From Planctomycetota bacterium (lineage in GTDB: Bacteria > Planctomycetota > Phycisphaerae > Tepidisphaerales > Tepidisphaeraceae), in the NCBI GenBank assembly GCA_023417885.1, contig JAEZED010000069.1, forward strand, positions 24,420-88,419: a stretch of 64,000 bases of DNA. The letters are read 5' to 3'. The position numbers were made by a program, and so were the translations under genes. The notes beneath the pieces were generated by a model. It saw only the letters and a program-made list of their open reading frames with translations. It did no database searches and was not told where the DNA came from. Every line of letters begins with the position of its first letter. Within the stretch, counting starts at the first letter, position 1. This document shows, one piece after another, positions 1 to 8,103 of this stretch.

Positions 1-2005
1 GCATGACGTAAAGCCCCGATGTCCCGCTCTCCGTGAAACACTCCTGCGGCGGATCACCCAGCATCGCCTCCCGGAGGCCCACCAGCGACTCGCGCTGAAT
101 CTCCAGGGCCTCGTCGACCTCCTCCTGGGTGGCGTAGCCCAGCTGCACCAGCACCTCGCCCAGGAGGGCATGGTTCTGCGTACGAAGCTTCAGGGCCTCG
201 ACGAGCTGCGGCGTCGTGATGACGCCCTGCCGCCGGAGCACGTGGCCAAGCCGCCGCCGCGTGATCTTCTTCATCTTGGCGGTCAGCCCCCCGCCGATGA
301 AGTCGCAGTCGATCAGCAGCGTGCGTGACCGACTGGCTGCGAAAGAGAGGCCCAGCGCAAGGCTCAGGCTCGTCTTTCCGGAATCCGGCGACGGGCTGGT
401 GATGGTGAATACCTGCTTGCTCTCGACGCTGTTGCGGCCGTTGAGGCTGGTGCGAATCTGGTGCACCGAGTGGGCGGCGAGCAGCGCCTGCTCCGGGTCG
501 GAGAGGTCTGCCGGCAGCAGCGGCAGGACACCCAGCAGGCGAGTGCGCTTCAGTCCGTCCTGCACATCAGCCACGGTTCGGACTCGGCGATCCAGCAGAC
601 CCAGAAGCATCACGAGCCCGACACCCGCCCCGCCCAGACCCATAGCGCCGGCGGCGGCGAACTGCTTACGCTTGTCCTTCGACGGAGAAAGCGGCCGATC
701 ACCGAAGCTGGCGATGCTGATGCGCCCACCTAGCTGGCGCTCGACCGTCAAGGCTTCAAGCCGCTGCTTTGTCTCATCCAGCTTGCCCTGGACGTCGCGG
801 GCCTGGAGGCGAAGGGCGTCGATCTCGATGGTCTTGCGCCCCAGCGCCTTGGTCTCGGCCTCCGCAGCCTGGTAAAGGGTGCGGACATTGCGCTCCCGAG
901 CCTCGAGCTGCGCGAGCGTCATGGCTGGCATGCCCGGAGCTGCCGGAGGCAGGGTTACATCCTGCGGGCCGAACCCGAGGTCGCGGTAGATGGCCACCGC
1001 CTCCTCGAGCTCCTCGTTGATGACATCGAGCTGGGCGCGGAGGGTCTGGATCGCGGGATGCGTGGGGCCAAGGCGTTCGGCATCGATCCGGAGCTGGCGC
1101 TCCAGCATGCGGCGCGAGTTCAGAAGCTCCTGCACCTCAGGCACGTGCCGGGCCAATGCCTCGATACTGCCGGGCTCGGTGCCGAGCGGCGCCGCCTCCG
1201 TGCCTTCTCCCCCCGCCTGTTGAACGGAGGCAGCCACGCCGCGGGCGATGGCCACTTCGAGCTCCACGCGCCGAAGCTCCGACTCCAGCTTCATGAGTTC
1301 CGCGAGCTTGCCCTGGTAGATCTGGTCGATTGCCCCCGACCCGAGCTCGTTGCCGATGGCGAAGATCCGGTCGTTGAGCGACTTCAGGTCGGCTTCAAGT
1401 GCACCGCGACGCGTCTCGAGGAACCCCATGCGGCGGAGGACGCCCTCGTCACCCGCTTCGCCGTAAAGCTTGTTGTACGCCGTCAGGACCGCCTCGACAG
1501 CGACGCGCGCGATCTCCCGATCCGCATCCTCGAAGCTCACTGCGATGAGTTCGCTCCCCTTTGGACGCGCGACGGTGAGGCTCTCACGGAATGCCACGAC
1601 CTGAGCGGGCTCCATGCCGCGCCCGACGGCGGTCCACTTCGGATCCTGCATCGCAAGGTCGAGCACCCGCTCGCCCTGGATCAGCTCGACCTGCGAGCTC
1701 ACGAACGCATCCCATCCGGGCATGCTGCCCGTCTGTTCCGTCTCGTAGAGAATGGGCGGCTGATAGGGTGTGACACGGATAAGGCCGGTGCTCTGGTAGA
1801 GCGGCTGGGCAAGCCTGAAGCCGAAGAACCCCCCGATGCCCAGACCAATGACACAGAGCGTGATGGCCAGCCAGTACCGCCCGCGCAGCAGGCCGTGAGC
1901 CTGCTTGAGGACATTGGGCGCCTGCTCCGGCTGGAGCGGCTCCGCCGGCTCATACTCCACCATGGGCGTCACAGCGGCCTTGGTGATCTCAGTGTTGCGT
2001 GACAT
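1..2005 (-). CDS. Wzc-like chain-length determinant / tyrosine autokinase, partial, with inserted MshEN-like domain
   Basis: Inner-membrane polysaccharide co-polymerase with a cytoplasmic BY-kinase domain, expected to control export and length of an exopolysaccharide. The frame is open from the ATG at 2005 to the left edge with no stop, so the C-terminus is missing. The first membrane segment is near residues 46-66 and the second near 448-469, with a coiled-coil-rich periplasmic part between them. The P-loop reads SPSPDSGKTS (about residue 540) and the Walker A' strand LLIDCDF (about 562). Between about residues 578 and 638 lies a two-repeat helical segment (RRLGHVLRRQGVITTPQLVE, then LLGEVLVQLGYATQEEVDEA) resembling the N-terminal domain of GspE/MshE ATPases. 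Kinase-like sequence then resumes (GDPPQECFTESGTSGLYVM). It overlaps the upstream epsI-like gene by 17 bases. The Wzc assignment is firm; the role of the insert is unknown. Confidence 0.88.
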   Translation of the reverse strand, partial: MSRNTEITKAAVTPMVEYEPAEPLQPEQAPNVLKQAHGLLRGRYWLAITLCVIGLGIGGFFGFRLAQPLYQSTGLIRVTPYQPPILYETEQTGSMPGWDAFVSSQVELIQGERVLDLAMQDPKWTAVGRGMEPAQVVAFRESLTVARPKGSELIAVSFEDADREIARVAVEAVLTAYNKLYGEAGDEGVLRRMGFLETRRGALEADLKSLNDRIFAIGNELGSGAIDQIYQGKLAELMKLESELRRVELEVAIARGVAASVQQAGGEGTEAAPLGTEPGSIEALARHVPEVQELLNSRRMLERQLRIDAERLGPTHPAIQTLRAQLDVINEELEEAVAIYRDLGFGPQDVTLPPAAPGMPAMTLAQLEARERNVRTLYQAAEAETKALGRKTIEIDALRLQARDVQGKLDETKQRLEALTVERQLGGRISIASFGDRPLSPSKDKRKQFAAAGAMGLGGAGVGLVMLLGLLDRRVRTVADVQDGLKRTRLLGVLPLLPADLSDPEQALLAAHSVHQIRTSLNGRNSVESKQVFTITSPSPDSGKTSLSLALGLSFAASRSRTLLIDCDFIGGGLTAKMKKITRRRLGHVLRRQGVITTPQLVEALKLRTQNHALLGEVLVQLGYATQEEVDEALEIQRESLVGLREAMLGDPPQECFTESGTSGLYVM

Positions 2006-2684
2006 GGGCCTCTCCCGAGCTTGCGGCCGCAATCAATTGCCGGCTGTGCCGAATGAAGTCTTCCGTGATCTCGTGCTGCCGCTCAAGCGGCGTCGAGCCG
2101 TGGTACACCAACTGCACCTGTGCCGCGCCGAAGAACTTCCGGAGCCTGTCCTGGGCGACGGACTCCACTGCATCCATGTCGCGGCAGGTGGTGCCGTCCG
2201 GCAGGATGAGGAAGTTGGCGATCGCGATGCTGCCGCTTTCCTCTAGCCCGCTCCGGTCGAAGCGGTAGCTCGTCCCGTCCACCCGTTCGGCGTCGGCCAG
2301 CCATGAAACCGGCTCGGACGCCTGCATGTTCCACCCCTGGCCCGGATAGCAGGCCGGCGGATAGTGGCCGAGGATATCCCTTGCGTCGTGCACCTGGACG
2401 AACAAGTAAGTGACGGCTTCACCGGTCGCGATGTTCGTATAGCGGCGCGAGAGGATCACGTTGGGCTGGAGCAGCTTCACCGCTCCCGTCGGTACCGGAA
2501 CATCCTCGGCCAGCCACGACCCGAAGTGCCGGGGCAGATCGGCAGCGGCCTGCCGGACTTCCGCGTGATAGGCGGCGGCGACCTCTGGCGAGGGCCGGAG
2601 GACGGATCGGTCCGTCACTAGCCAGCCAAACACCAGCAGCGTGCCCAGGATCGAAAGGTGGTTCTTCAAGGTCGAAAGATGCAC
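1989..2684 (-). CDS. EpsI-like exosortase-associated protein
   Basis: A 231-residue protein with one N-terminal membrane segment (about residues 9-25) and an extracytoplasmic domain containing HYPPACYPGQGW, the Cys-containing signature typical of EpsI-family proteins. EpsI is encoded beside or fused to exosortase in exopolysaccharide loci, and its biochemical role is not settled. The gene starts 6 bases after the exosortase stop, and its own end overlaps the start of the Wzc-like gene, which indicates a shared transcript. Length matches stand-alone EpsI. The family call is confident and the function is not known. Confidence 0.85.
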   Translation of the reverse strand: MHLSTLKNHLSILGTLLVFGWLVTDRSVLRPSPEVAAAYHAEVRQAAADLPRHFGSWLAEDVPVPTGAVKLLQPNVILSRRYTNIATGEAVTYLFVQVHDARDILGHYPPACYPGQGWNMQASEPVSWLADAERVDGTSYRFDRSGLEESGSIAIANFLILPDGTTCRDMDAVESVAQDRLRKFFGAAQVQLVYHGSTPLERQHEITEDFIRHSRQLIAAASSGEAHVTQH

Positions 2685-2690
2685 CGTGAG

Positions 2691-3584
2691 CTAGTCCCGG
2701 GCAAGCGTAAACGGCGTAATCGGCACGGCCGCCCACCGCAGGAGGCGGATAACCGACATGAGCAGCAGGAACGCCACGAACAGCATGACCCAGCCGCTCA
2801 GGTCATGGAAGAGTTCGGCGGCGTCCACGGACCAGTTCCCATAAACCCAGACCGTGGGCACGAGTCGCACGACGTTGCACACCACCGCCGAGATCGGGCT
2901 GAGCGCAACCAGCAGGAGACGGACGTACCACTTCAGCGGCGTGCTGAATGCGAATGCGTACGAGACGAGCACCAACGCGAACGTCATCCGCATCCCGTTG
3001 CACGCCTCGGCGATCGCCACATCGACGCCGTTGATCCGAAGCAGGTTACCGGACCGCTCCATTGGAAGTCCGGCGATGTCGCACACCTGCTGGGTTGCCA
3101 CCGCCGTCGCCTGCTGGAGCGGGAGCGCAATCTGTTGCCGCACGCGCGCCGGCACGGGAATCATGAAGACCAGGACTACGAACACCGGCAGGAAACTGAT
3201 CAGCACATCCCGGCCCCAGACTGTCAGACAGGCCCCAATCAGCAGCAGGATCGCCCCCGCGTGCCACACGGACTGGAAGAGGTAGTCGTCGCCGATGATC
3301 AGGAAAGCCGCACCGATGGCGGCGATGACCGGGCCAATCCAGGTGCCGACCGTCCGGCAGTGTCGGAGGCGCGAGCGGCGCACCCAGAAGAGCCATGCCG
3401 CAACGATCGGAACCAGCAGGATGTGGCTCGCTTCCTCGTCGCGCAGGGCGAGGCGCTTGATGTCGGCCCACGCGTCCCAGGCGAGGAAGATCGCCCCGCC
3501 GGCGAGGAGGATAAACCAGACCCACGAGCGGGCGGACCAGCTCCTGACGACTCCGGTCGAAGAGAATGCGGTGCGAAGGGTCAT
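2691..3584 (-). CDS. Exosortase (EpsH/Xrt family)
   Basis: Polytopic inner-membrane transpeptidase-like enzyme thought to process proteins bearing PEP-CTERM-type tails during exopolysaccharide export. The conserved catalytic set is visible: Cys195 in EACNGMR, Arg240 in NVVRLVPT and His260 in ELFHDLSGW. About eight hydrophobic segments are present. The start at 3584 is chosen because its ATG overlaps the upstream stop (ATGA, 3581-3584); an in-frame upstream extension has no hydrophobic or family character. EpsI and the Wzc-like kinase follow directly, the usual EPS-exosortase arrangement. No PEP-CTERM substrate gene is visible in the window. Confidence 0.92.
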   Translation of the reverse strand: MTLRTAFSSTGVVRSWSARSWVWFILLAGGAIFLAWDAWADIKRLALRDEEASHILLVPIVAAWLFWVRRSRLRHCRTVGTWIGPVIAAIGAAFLIIGDDYLFQSVWHAGAILLLIGACLTVWGRDVLISFLPVFVVLVFMIPVPARVRQQIALPLQQATAVATQQVCDIAGLPMERSGNLLRINGVDVAIAEACNGMRMTFALVLVSYAFAFSTPLKWYVRLLLVALSPISAVVCNVVRLVPTVWVYGNWSVDAAELFHDLSGWVMLFVAFLLLMSVIRLLRWAAVPITPFTLARD

Positions 3585-4552
3585 TTGTGAACGATGGGGA
3601 AGCAACCGTCCGCGGCGATCACCTGGTTCATGAGGCGCTCGCCCCGCGCAACTCGCCCGCCGGGGCAAACAAGGCAGTTGGCAATGGTGGCGCCTGCCTC
3701 CACCATGCCGCCGCCGAGCACCACAGCGTTATGAAGGCGGGCGGTTGGGTCGATCAGCGTCGCAGGCTCCGCGATCGCGAAGTCGCTCCGCCAGCGCTCG
3801 GCGAAGGCGGTTTCGGTGTCGCCGAGCCCGCGAAGCCGGCGGGCACGAGCCTGAACGGCGGCGAGATAGCTGCTGGCGGTGCGGATGGGGATTGCGATCG
3901 GCCCGGGCACCGGTACAACGCGCACCGAGTGATTGCGCGCGATCTGCGGTAGCGCCTGCTCCTTCAGATCCACGAACCCGACGGCGGGCAACTCGCGGAG
4001 GACGCGGCAGGCGATGACAAAGACGCTCGTGGGGCTGCCGGTGAGATCCTCGAGCACGGACACGTCCACGCCGTCGCGCACCGCCTCGGCCACGAACCGT
4101 TCCAGCGGATGGAGCGGCAGGTGCATGGCGGAGGCGACGACGAGGTACTGGTCGTCCCCGTAGCACTCAGCTATATCCCGCAGGAGACCGCCCGTTCCGC
4201 GTAGCTCGACCGGATCCGTTTCGACGGACCATTCAGTGCGATCAGCGACGGGAGTGGCGGCCGGAGCGCTCGAGGCACTGTCGGCCATGAGCCGGCAGTG
4301 CAATCGTTCGGCACTCAGAACGCCGGCCAGGCGCGCCACCTGCCCGCTCCAGACATCCAGCAGCGAGGCGGAGGAATCAATCGGCAGATCCAGCGGCGAA
4401 CGCCCGATCACATCGTGAAGCCGCGCGCGCCTCACCGCGCCGGCGAGGAGCACAACGGCGGCAACAGCCCCGCCTTTGCCAACGCCCACCGGCCGCGACT
4501 GCGTTGCCGTTGCGGCCTTGAGGGCTTTGGAATGTTCGTTGAGAAGCGTCAT
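3581..4552 (-). CDS. Nucleotidyltransferase-like protein of the EPS locus
   Basis: A 323-residue protein. The N-terminal part runs VVLLAGAVRRARLHDVIGRS followed by LDLPID and looks like a degenerate sugar-nucleotidyltransferase start: the usual glycine-rich loop (LxGGxGxRL) is poorly kept. The middle contains a segment typical of this fold (SVFVIACRVLRELPAVGFVD, LKEQALPQIA). The C-terminus (TARLHNAVVLGGGMVEAGAT and onward) resembles hexapeptide left-handed beta-helix repeats. It lies between pssE-like and exosortase genes, coupled to the latter by ATGA. It may be a catalytically altered NDP-sugar pyrophosphorylase or a regulatory relative. Activity cannot be asserted. Confidence 0.6.
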   Translation of the reverse strand: MTLLNEHSKALKAATATQSRPVGVGKGGAVAAVVLLAGAVRRARLHDVIGRSPLDLPIDSSASLLDVWSGQVARLAGVLSAERLHCRLMADSASSAPAATPVADRTEWSVETDPVELRGTGGLLRDIAECYGDDQYLVVASAMHLPLHPLERFVAEAVRDGVDVSVLEDLTGSPTSVFVIACRVLRELPAVGFVDLKEQALPQIARNHSVRVVPVPGPIAIPIRTASSYLAAVQARARRLRGLGDTETAFAERWRSDFAIAEPATLIDPTARLHNAVVLGGGMVEAGATIANCLVCPGGRVARGERLMNQVIAADGCFPIVHK

Positions 4553-4570
4553 TGAACGTCGCGGTAACTC

Positions 4571-5146
4571 TCAGCCGCGAACCGTGCCTTGGGAGATCGC
4601 GAGGGTGGCGCCATCGCCTTCGTCATAGACACTGTCAAACGACGGAACAACAGCAGGCACGGGCTCGGTCGACGCCTCGATGAAACCACGAAGGGCATGA
4701 ATCAGGCGAGGAGAAGCGAACTGGCCCAGTGGCTCCTGAGTGTGGAGCGACTGGATCAAGTCCATCCGCTCCATGAGCTCGAACTCATCCATCGCCACGT
4801 TCACCCGCCCCTGCTTCAGAAGCTGCCGCGCTGTGTCGACCTGGTGGTCGTTTCGCGTTTCCTTCAGATCCCCCCGCCGCGGAAACACCAGAATGGGTTT
4901 CCCGAACTCGAGCGCCGTCAGGATAGAGCCCATACCGGCGTGGGCGATGATTGCGTCCGCCTGCTCGACCCTATCCCGGAAGGAGGAGGGGTCCAGGAAC
5001 TGGCTGTAACGGATGTTTCGTGGCCGGTAGTCCGTGTCACCAATCTGCGCGAACACGTCGTAGCGTCCACGACTGCCCGCCCAGTCGTCGACGGCCCTGA
5101 TCATCCGGTCGAACGGCATTTGTGCGCCAACTGTGACGAAGATCAT
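4571..5146 (-). CDS. PssE/Alg13-like glycosyltransferase subunit
   Basis: Catalytic-type half of a split GT28-like glycosyltransferase, acting on a lipid-linked sugar at the cytoplasmic face. The protein begins MIFVTVGAQMPFDRMI, typical of the PssE/EpsF/Alg13 family, and has the conserved donor-site segment IAHAGMGSILTALEFGKP. The start at 5146 overlaps the stop of the PssD-like gene (ATGA), and a longer upstream reading lacks family sequence. A C-terminal tail of about 40 residues beyond the core is unassigned. It should function with the membrane partner encoded immediately upstream. Confidence 0.83.
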   Translation of the reverse strand: MIFVTVGAQMPFDRMIRAVDDWAGSRGRYDVFAQIGDTDYRPRNIRYSQFLDPSSFRDRVEQADAIIAHAGMGSILTALEFGKPILVFPRRGDLKETRNDHQVDTARQLLKQGRVNVAMDEFELMERMDLIQSLHTQEPLGQFASPRLIHALRGFIEASTEPVPAVVPSFDSVYDEGDGATLAISQGTVRG

Positions 5147-5628
5147 AACACACTTCCCTCGTATCTTGGTCCGCCAGGACCGGCCAGGTGCGGCCACTGT
5201 GTCAGCCACAGGTCGGCGTATCGACCGATCCGCCGGCCGGAAAGTGACAGCTTGCCCGCGTTCGCGACGCTGTCGATCCAAACCGTTCGAGCGCCAAGCA
5301 GCCTGCCGATTCGTAATGCGACGAAGCCCGGTGCCGCCCCGGTCGAGATCACCACGTCAGGGCGCTCACGCAGGAGGATCAACACCATCTGGATCGCCAT
5401 CCTCACCAGGGCGACCCGGCTCCAGCGCGTGGCATCGACCACGCGGTAAAACCTTTCTCCGGCGACCTGGCGCCCGTACTCGCGCCGCACACACACATAA
5501 GCGACATCCAGCCCGTCCAGGGCCGGCCTGAGCCGAAGTAGTTGCACCCAATGCCCTCCACCCGAGGAGACGCACAGCACGCGTGCCCTCCTGCTCCCAT
5601 CGATCATTGTGCTCAGCGATGCTGACAT
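5143..5628 (-). CDS. PssD/Alg14-like glycosyltransferase membrane-anchor subunit
   Basis: Partner of the PssE-like protein. The N-terminal strand and loop read VLCVSSGGGHWVQLLRL, characteristic of Alg14/PssD, and a later segment DVVISTGAAPGFVALRIGRL matches the family. A hydrophobic stretch around VRMAIQMVLILL may associate with the membrane. The start is uncertain: ATG at 5628 (used here) lies 17 bases after the preceding stop, and ATG at 5607 is an alternative; neither has a strong ribosome-binding site. The adjacent PssD/PssE arrangement is the classic one for EPS glycosyltransferases. Confidence 0.78.
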   Translation of the reverse strand: MSASLSTMIDGSRRARVLCVSSGGGHWVQLLRLRPALDGLDVAYVCVRREYGRQVAGERFYRVVDATRWSRVALVRMAIQMVLILLRERPDVVISTGAAPGFVALRIGRLLGARTVWIDSVANAGKLSLSGRRIGRYADLWLTQWPHLAGPGGPRYEGSVL

Positions 5629-5644
5629 GAGGACTCTGAGCGAT

Positions 5645-6541
5645 TTATCGAGTCGCAGGCGCGAGAGCCATCCCTCCGAGACGTGAACTCTGATCCCGCT
5701 CCCAGACCTGGTGGTCGCCATCGCTGAACCTGCGCCACCCCCGCCGGCGAGCCGCCAGCTTCACGTACGCGTAGACGGCCAGGGCAGGCCAGTTGGTCGG
5801 CGAGAGAGCCAAGCGAGCCAAAGCTCGGGTGTTGGGCTCGCCTTCGTTCCGCATCAGCTGCGGAAACCTGGATCGCAACTCGTACTTGCCGAAGTGGCTT
5901 CGCGACTTGATGGCAACGAGCTCCGAGAGGCGCCGCGGCGGTGTCACGATCGAGACGGCGGTATCCAGGAAGGCACGCTCGTCCCGGCTGAACTGGAGGC
6001 GGACGAAACCATCATCCGCAGTGATGGGCGGGAACTCGTCGAAGCGCTTCCGCCCTTCGGCTGTGAGCCCGTACACCCCGCTGCCACCGATCCCCTGACG
6101 GGCCCACGGGAGCCGCGTGTCGATCGCGTAGAAAGCGCGTACCGCCCACGACGCCGCTGACAGGTCGAGATGCGCCCGAGGCGCCGCGGCCAGACACTTC
6201 CGGCCGTCGAGTTCCTCACAGAGTGCCCCGAGCGCGTCGGCCGAGAGCACGACGTCGGCATCGAGGTAGATCCGCGGGAAGAAGCTGGCCGCCTGATCAC
6301 CAAGGTTCAGGGCGACGCTCTTGGACGCGACAGGCGTCTCGATGACGCGCACCCAGTCGCCGCAGGCACGCGCTTGAGCGGCCGTGTCGTCCGAACAACC
6401 GTTGCAGACCACGATGACCTGTGCCCGTCCCGCCTTCCCGAACTCTGCAATGGCCGAGAGGCAACGGCCAATCACTCCCGCTTCGTTGTGAGCAGGGATG
6501 ATCACGCTGCACATGAAGTTTCGATCGGCTACTTGAGTCAC
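5645..6541 (-). CDS. Family 2 glycosyltransferase
   Basis: Cytoplasmic GT-A transferase adding a sugar to the EPS repeat unit. The core begins SVIIPAHNEAGVIGRCLSAI, with the nucleotide-binding segment VIVVCNGCSDDT, the metal-site region IYLDADVVLS, and an ADDGFVRLQF acceptor-side segment. I place the start at GTG 6541 because it overlaps the upstream stop (GTGA) and gives a 298-residue protein beginning just before the GT fold; ATG 6514 is the alternative. The much longer in-frame ORF upstream overlaps the neighbouring gene and is not family-like. The sugar substrate cannot be predicted. Confidence 0.85.
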   Translation of the reverse strand: MTQVADRNFMCSVIIPAHNEAGVIGRCLSAIAEFGKAGRAQVIVVCNGCSDDTAAQARACGDWVRVIETPVASKSVALNLGDQAASFFPRIYLDADVVLSADALGALCEELDGRKCLAAAPRAHLDLSAASWAVRAFYAIDTRLPWARQGIGGSGVYGLTAEGRKRFDEFPPITADDGFVRLQFSRDERAFLDTAVSIVTPPRRLSELVAIKSRSHFGKYELRSRFPQLMRNEGEPNTRALARLALSPTNWPALAVYAYVKLAARRRGWRRFSDGDHQVWERDQSSRLGGMALAPATR

Positions 6542-7530
6542 GACGCGATCACCTCCGATCGGCGTCGCCAGACTTCGAGCCACGGGCGAAGCGACTCGGA
6601 CTTCGAGTGACGCGCCACTCGGGCGATCCAGAATGCTGCGGCACGGGTGAGGGGCCAGAGCAGAACGATTGGGTGAGCCAGGGGACGCCATGGACGGGCC
6701 CAGTGGCGGTGCACCAGCCGAACCTTCGCGTTCAGCAGCTTCACCATCTTGTCTGCGCGAACCCGCTCCGAAGCCCCGCCATGATGGATCAGCGTCGCCT
6801 CCGGACAGACGAGGCACCGGGCCCCAAGCTTCTCCGCCCGGAGGCAAAGGTCCGTCTCCTCGCCGTACATGAAGAATGACTCGTCAAAGCCGCCGAGACG
6901 ATTCCAGAGGGCGCGGCGAATCAGCAGGAAGCACCCGCTGATCGCGTCGACCTGCCGCACACTGTCGCGCTTCCATGACCCCAACGCCTCGGCGTTGAAG
7001 ACGACCGACCCGGGAAAGAGCCGCGCCAGCCCAATGGCCGCACAAAAGACGCTCCACGGGGTCGGCCGATTGTGGCAGGAGAGGGGATTCAGGCGCCCGT
7101 CGGCGAAGAGCGTCCGCCCCCCCACGATGACATCACCCGATTGCTTGGCGGCGAAAGCCAGCGCCTTATCGATCGCCCCATCAAGGATGACGGTGTCTGG
7201 ATTGAGCAGGAGCAACCACTCACCCGTGGCCATGCCGGCGGCAAGGTTGTTCGCCTTCGCGAAACCACGATTCTCTTCGGGGCAGACGAGCTGAACCGGG
7301 GGGAAGTCTCGAGCGACCGCTTCGGCCGTCCCGTCGCGGGATGCGTTGTCGACGACGATGACTTCGTAGTCGAGGTTTCGTGTTTCAGCCTGCACCGAGG
7401 CCAGGCACGCGAGCGTCAACTCGCGCGTGTTGTACGAGACCACCAGCACGGTGAGCTTCCGCTCGGCGCTCGAGCATGTTTCTTTATCGTCGAACACGAC
7501 GCAGTTGCGATTTGCGCGGGCTCCGCCCAT
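6538..7530 (-). CDS. Family 2 glycosyltransferase, rhamnosyltransferase-like
   Basis: GT2 enzyme of the WbbL/rhamnosyltransferase type. It has LTVLVVSYNTRELTLACL at the start of the fold, VIVVDNASRDGT, then WLLLLNPDTVI (metal-binding DxD region) and the C-terminal GGFDESFFMYGEETDLCLR segment diagnostic of this subgroup. It is first in the exopolysaccharide operon and is coupled to the next gene by GTGA. ATG 7530 is used; an in-frame ATG at 7635 would add 35 residues without family similarity. Donor sugar is unknown. Confidence 0.87.
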   Translation of the reverse strand: MGGARANRNCVVFDDKETCSSAERKLTVLVVSYNTRELTLACLASVQAETRNLDYEVIVVDNASRDGTAEAVARDFPPVQLVCPEENRGFAKANNLAAGMATGEWLLLLNPDTVILDGAIDKALAFAAKQSGDVIVGGRTLFADGRLNPLSCHNRPTPWSVFCAAIGLARLFPGSVVFNAEALGSWKRDSVRQVDAISGCFLLIRRALWNRLGGFDESFFMYGEETDLCLRAEKLGARCLVCPEATLIHHGGASERVRADKMVKLLNAKVRLVHRHWARPWRPLAHPIVLLWPLTRAAAFWIARVARHSKSESLRPWLEVWRRRSEVIAS

Positions 7531-7635
7531 GTCGGCTGCCGCGAGTGCGGCCCCGTAGCTTGCTCTAAGTTCCAAATCCACTTGCAGATACGAACAGGTG
7601 CGGGTAGCGGCCCGCGGCGCCTGCCGCAGGGACAC

Positions 7636-8103
7636 CTACACAACCGCCTGGGGCGCGAAGCGCCCGTAGCGATAACACTGCACCTGTTCAACTCCGATGA
7701 AGGATCGCGCCATCGGCACCGGTGCCCTGGCAACCGGCAACCCGGAAACCCTCGTGATGGCAACGCTCCCGCTTCAACTCCGCCAACTTTCGCCCGTCCG
7801 AGTGGACGGACTGAGAATCGTAAGCGAGTCCCTCATCCTCTCCGCAGTGCTTCCTCCCATTCGCACCGGCCTACACCGCCGGTCGAGCCCTCGTGGCTTG
7901 CCGTATTGTGCGGGAAGCCGTGAGCAAATTCAAGTGAAAGTTCTTCGATCTGTCTCCGGGGGTGCTATCAGACCGACGCCGCCTCCCGAATGTCACGCCG
8001 TTGCGGTTATCCAAGGCACTGGGCGCGCCACCCGCAAGTTCCTGCTTTTGCTACCGGTCAGGTGCCGAAGAGCCGTCCGATAACCGATGATGCAGCCCGC
8101 CCT
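7636..8103. other. Intergenic stretch upstream of the EPS operon
   Basis: About 470 bases between the sensor kinase gene and the EPS operon, both on the minus strand. It contains a short hairpin (GGGCGC-GAA-GCGCCC, 7651-7665) and the candidate promoter noted separately. Small open frames here lack family similarity or start signals and I do not call them. Confidence 0.5.
7905..7933 (-). promoter_or_regulatory. Candidate sigma70-like promoter for the EPS operon
   Basis: Read on the minus strand, TTGAAT (7933-7928) and CACAAT (7910-7905) are separated by exactly 17 bases, each matching 4 of 6 consensus positions. This lies in the only sizeable gap upstream of the first glycosyltransferase gene and would leave a leader of roughly 370 bases. 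Weak evidence; an alternative promoter is possible. Confidence 0.25.

Noticed and set aside
7697..8083. A plus-strand ORF upstream of the EPS operon
   Set aside because: No family features, no ribosome-binding site; probably chance in high-GC intergenic DNA.
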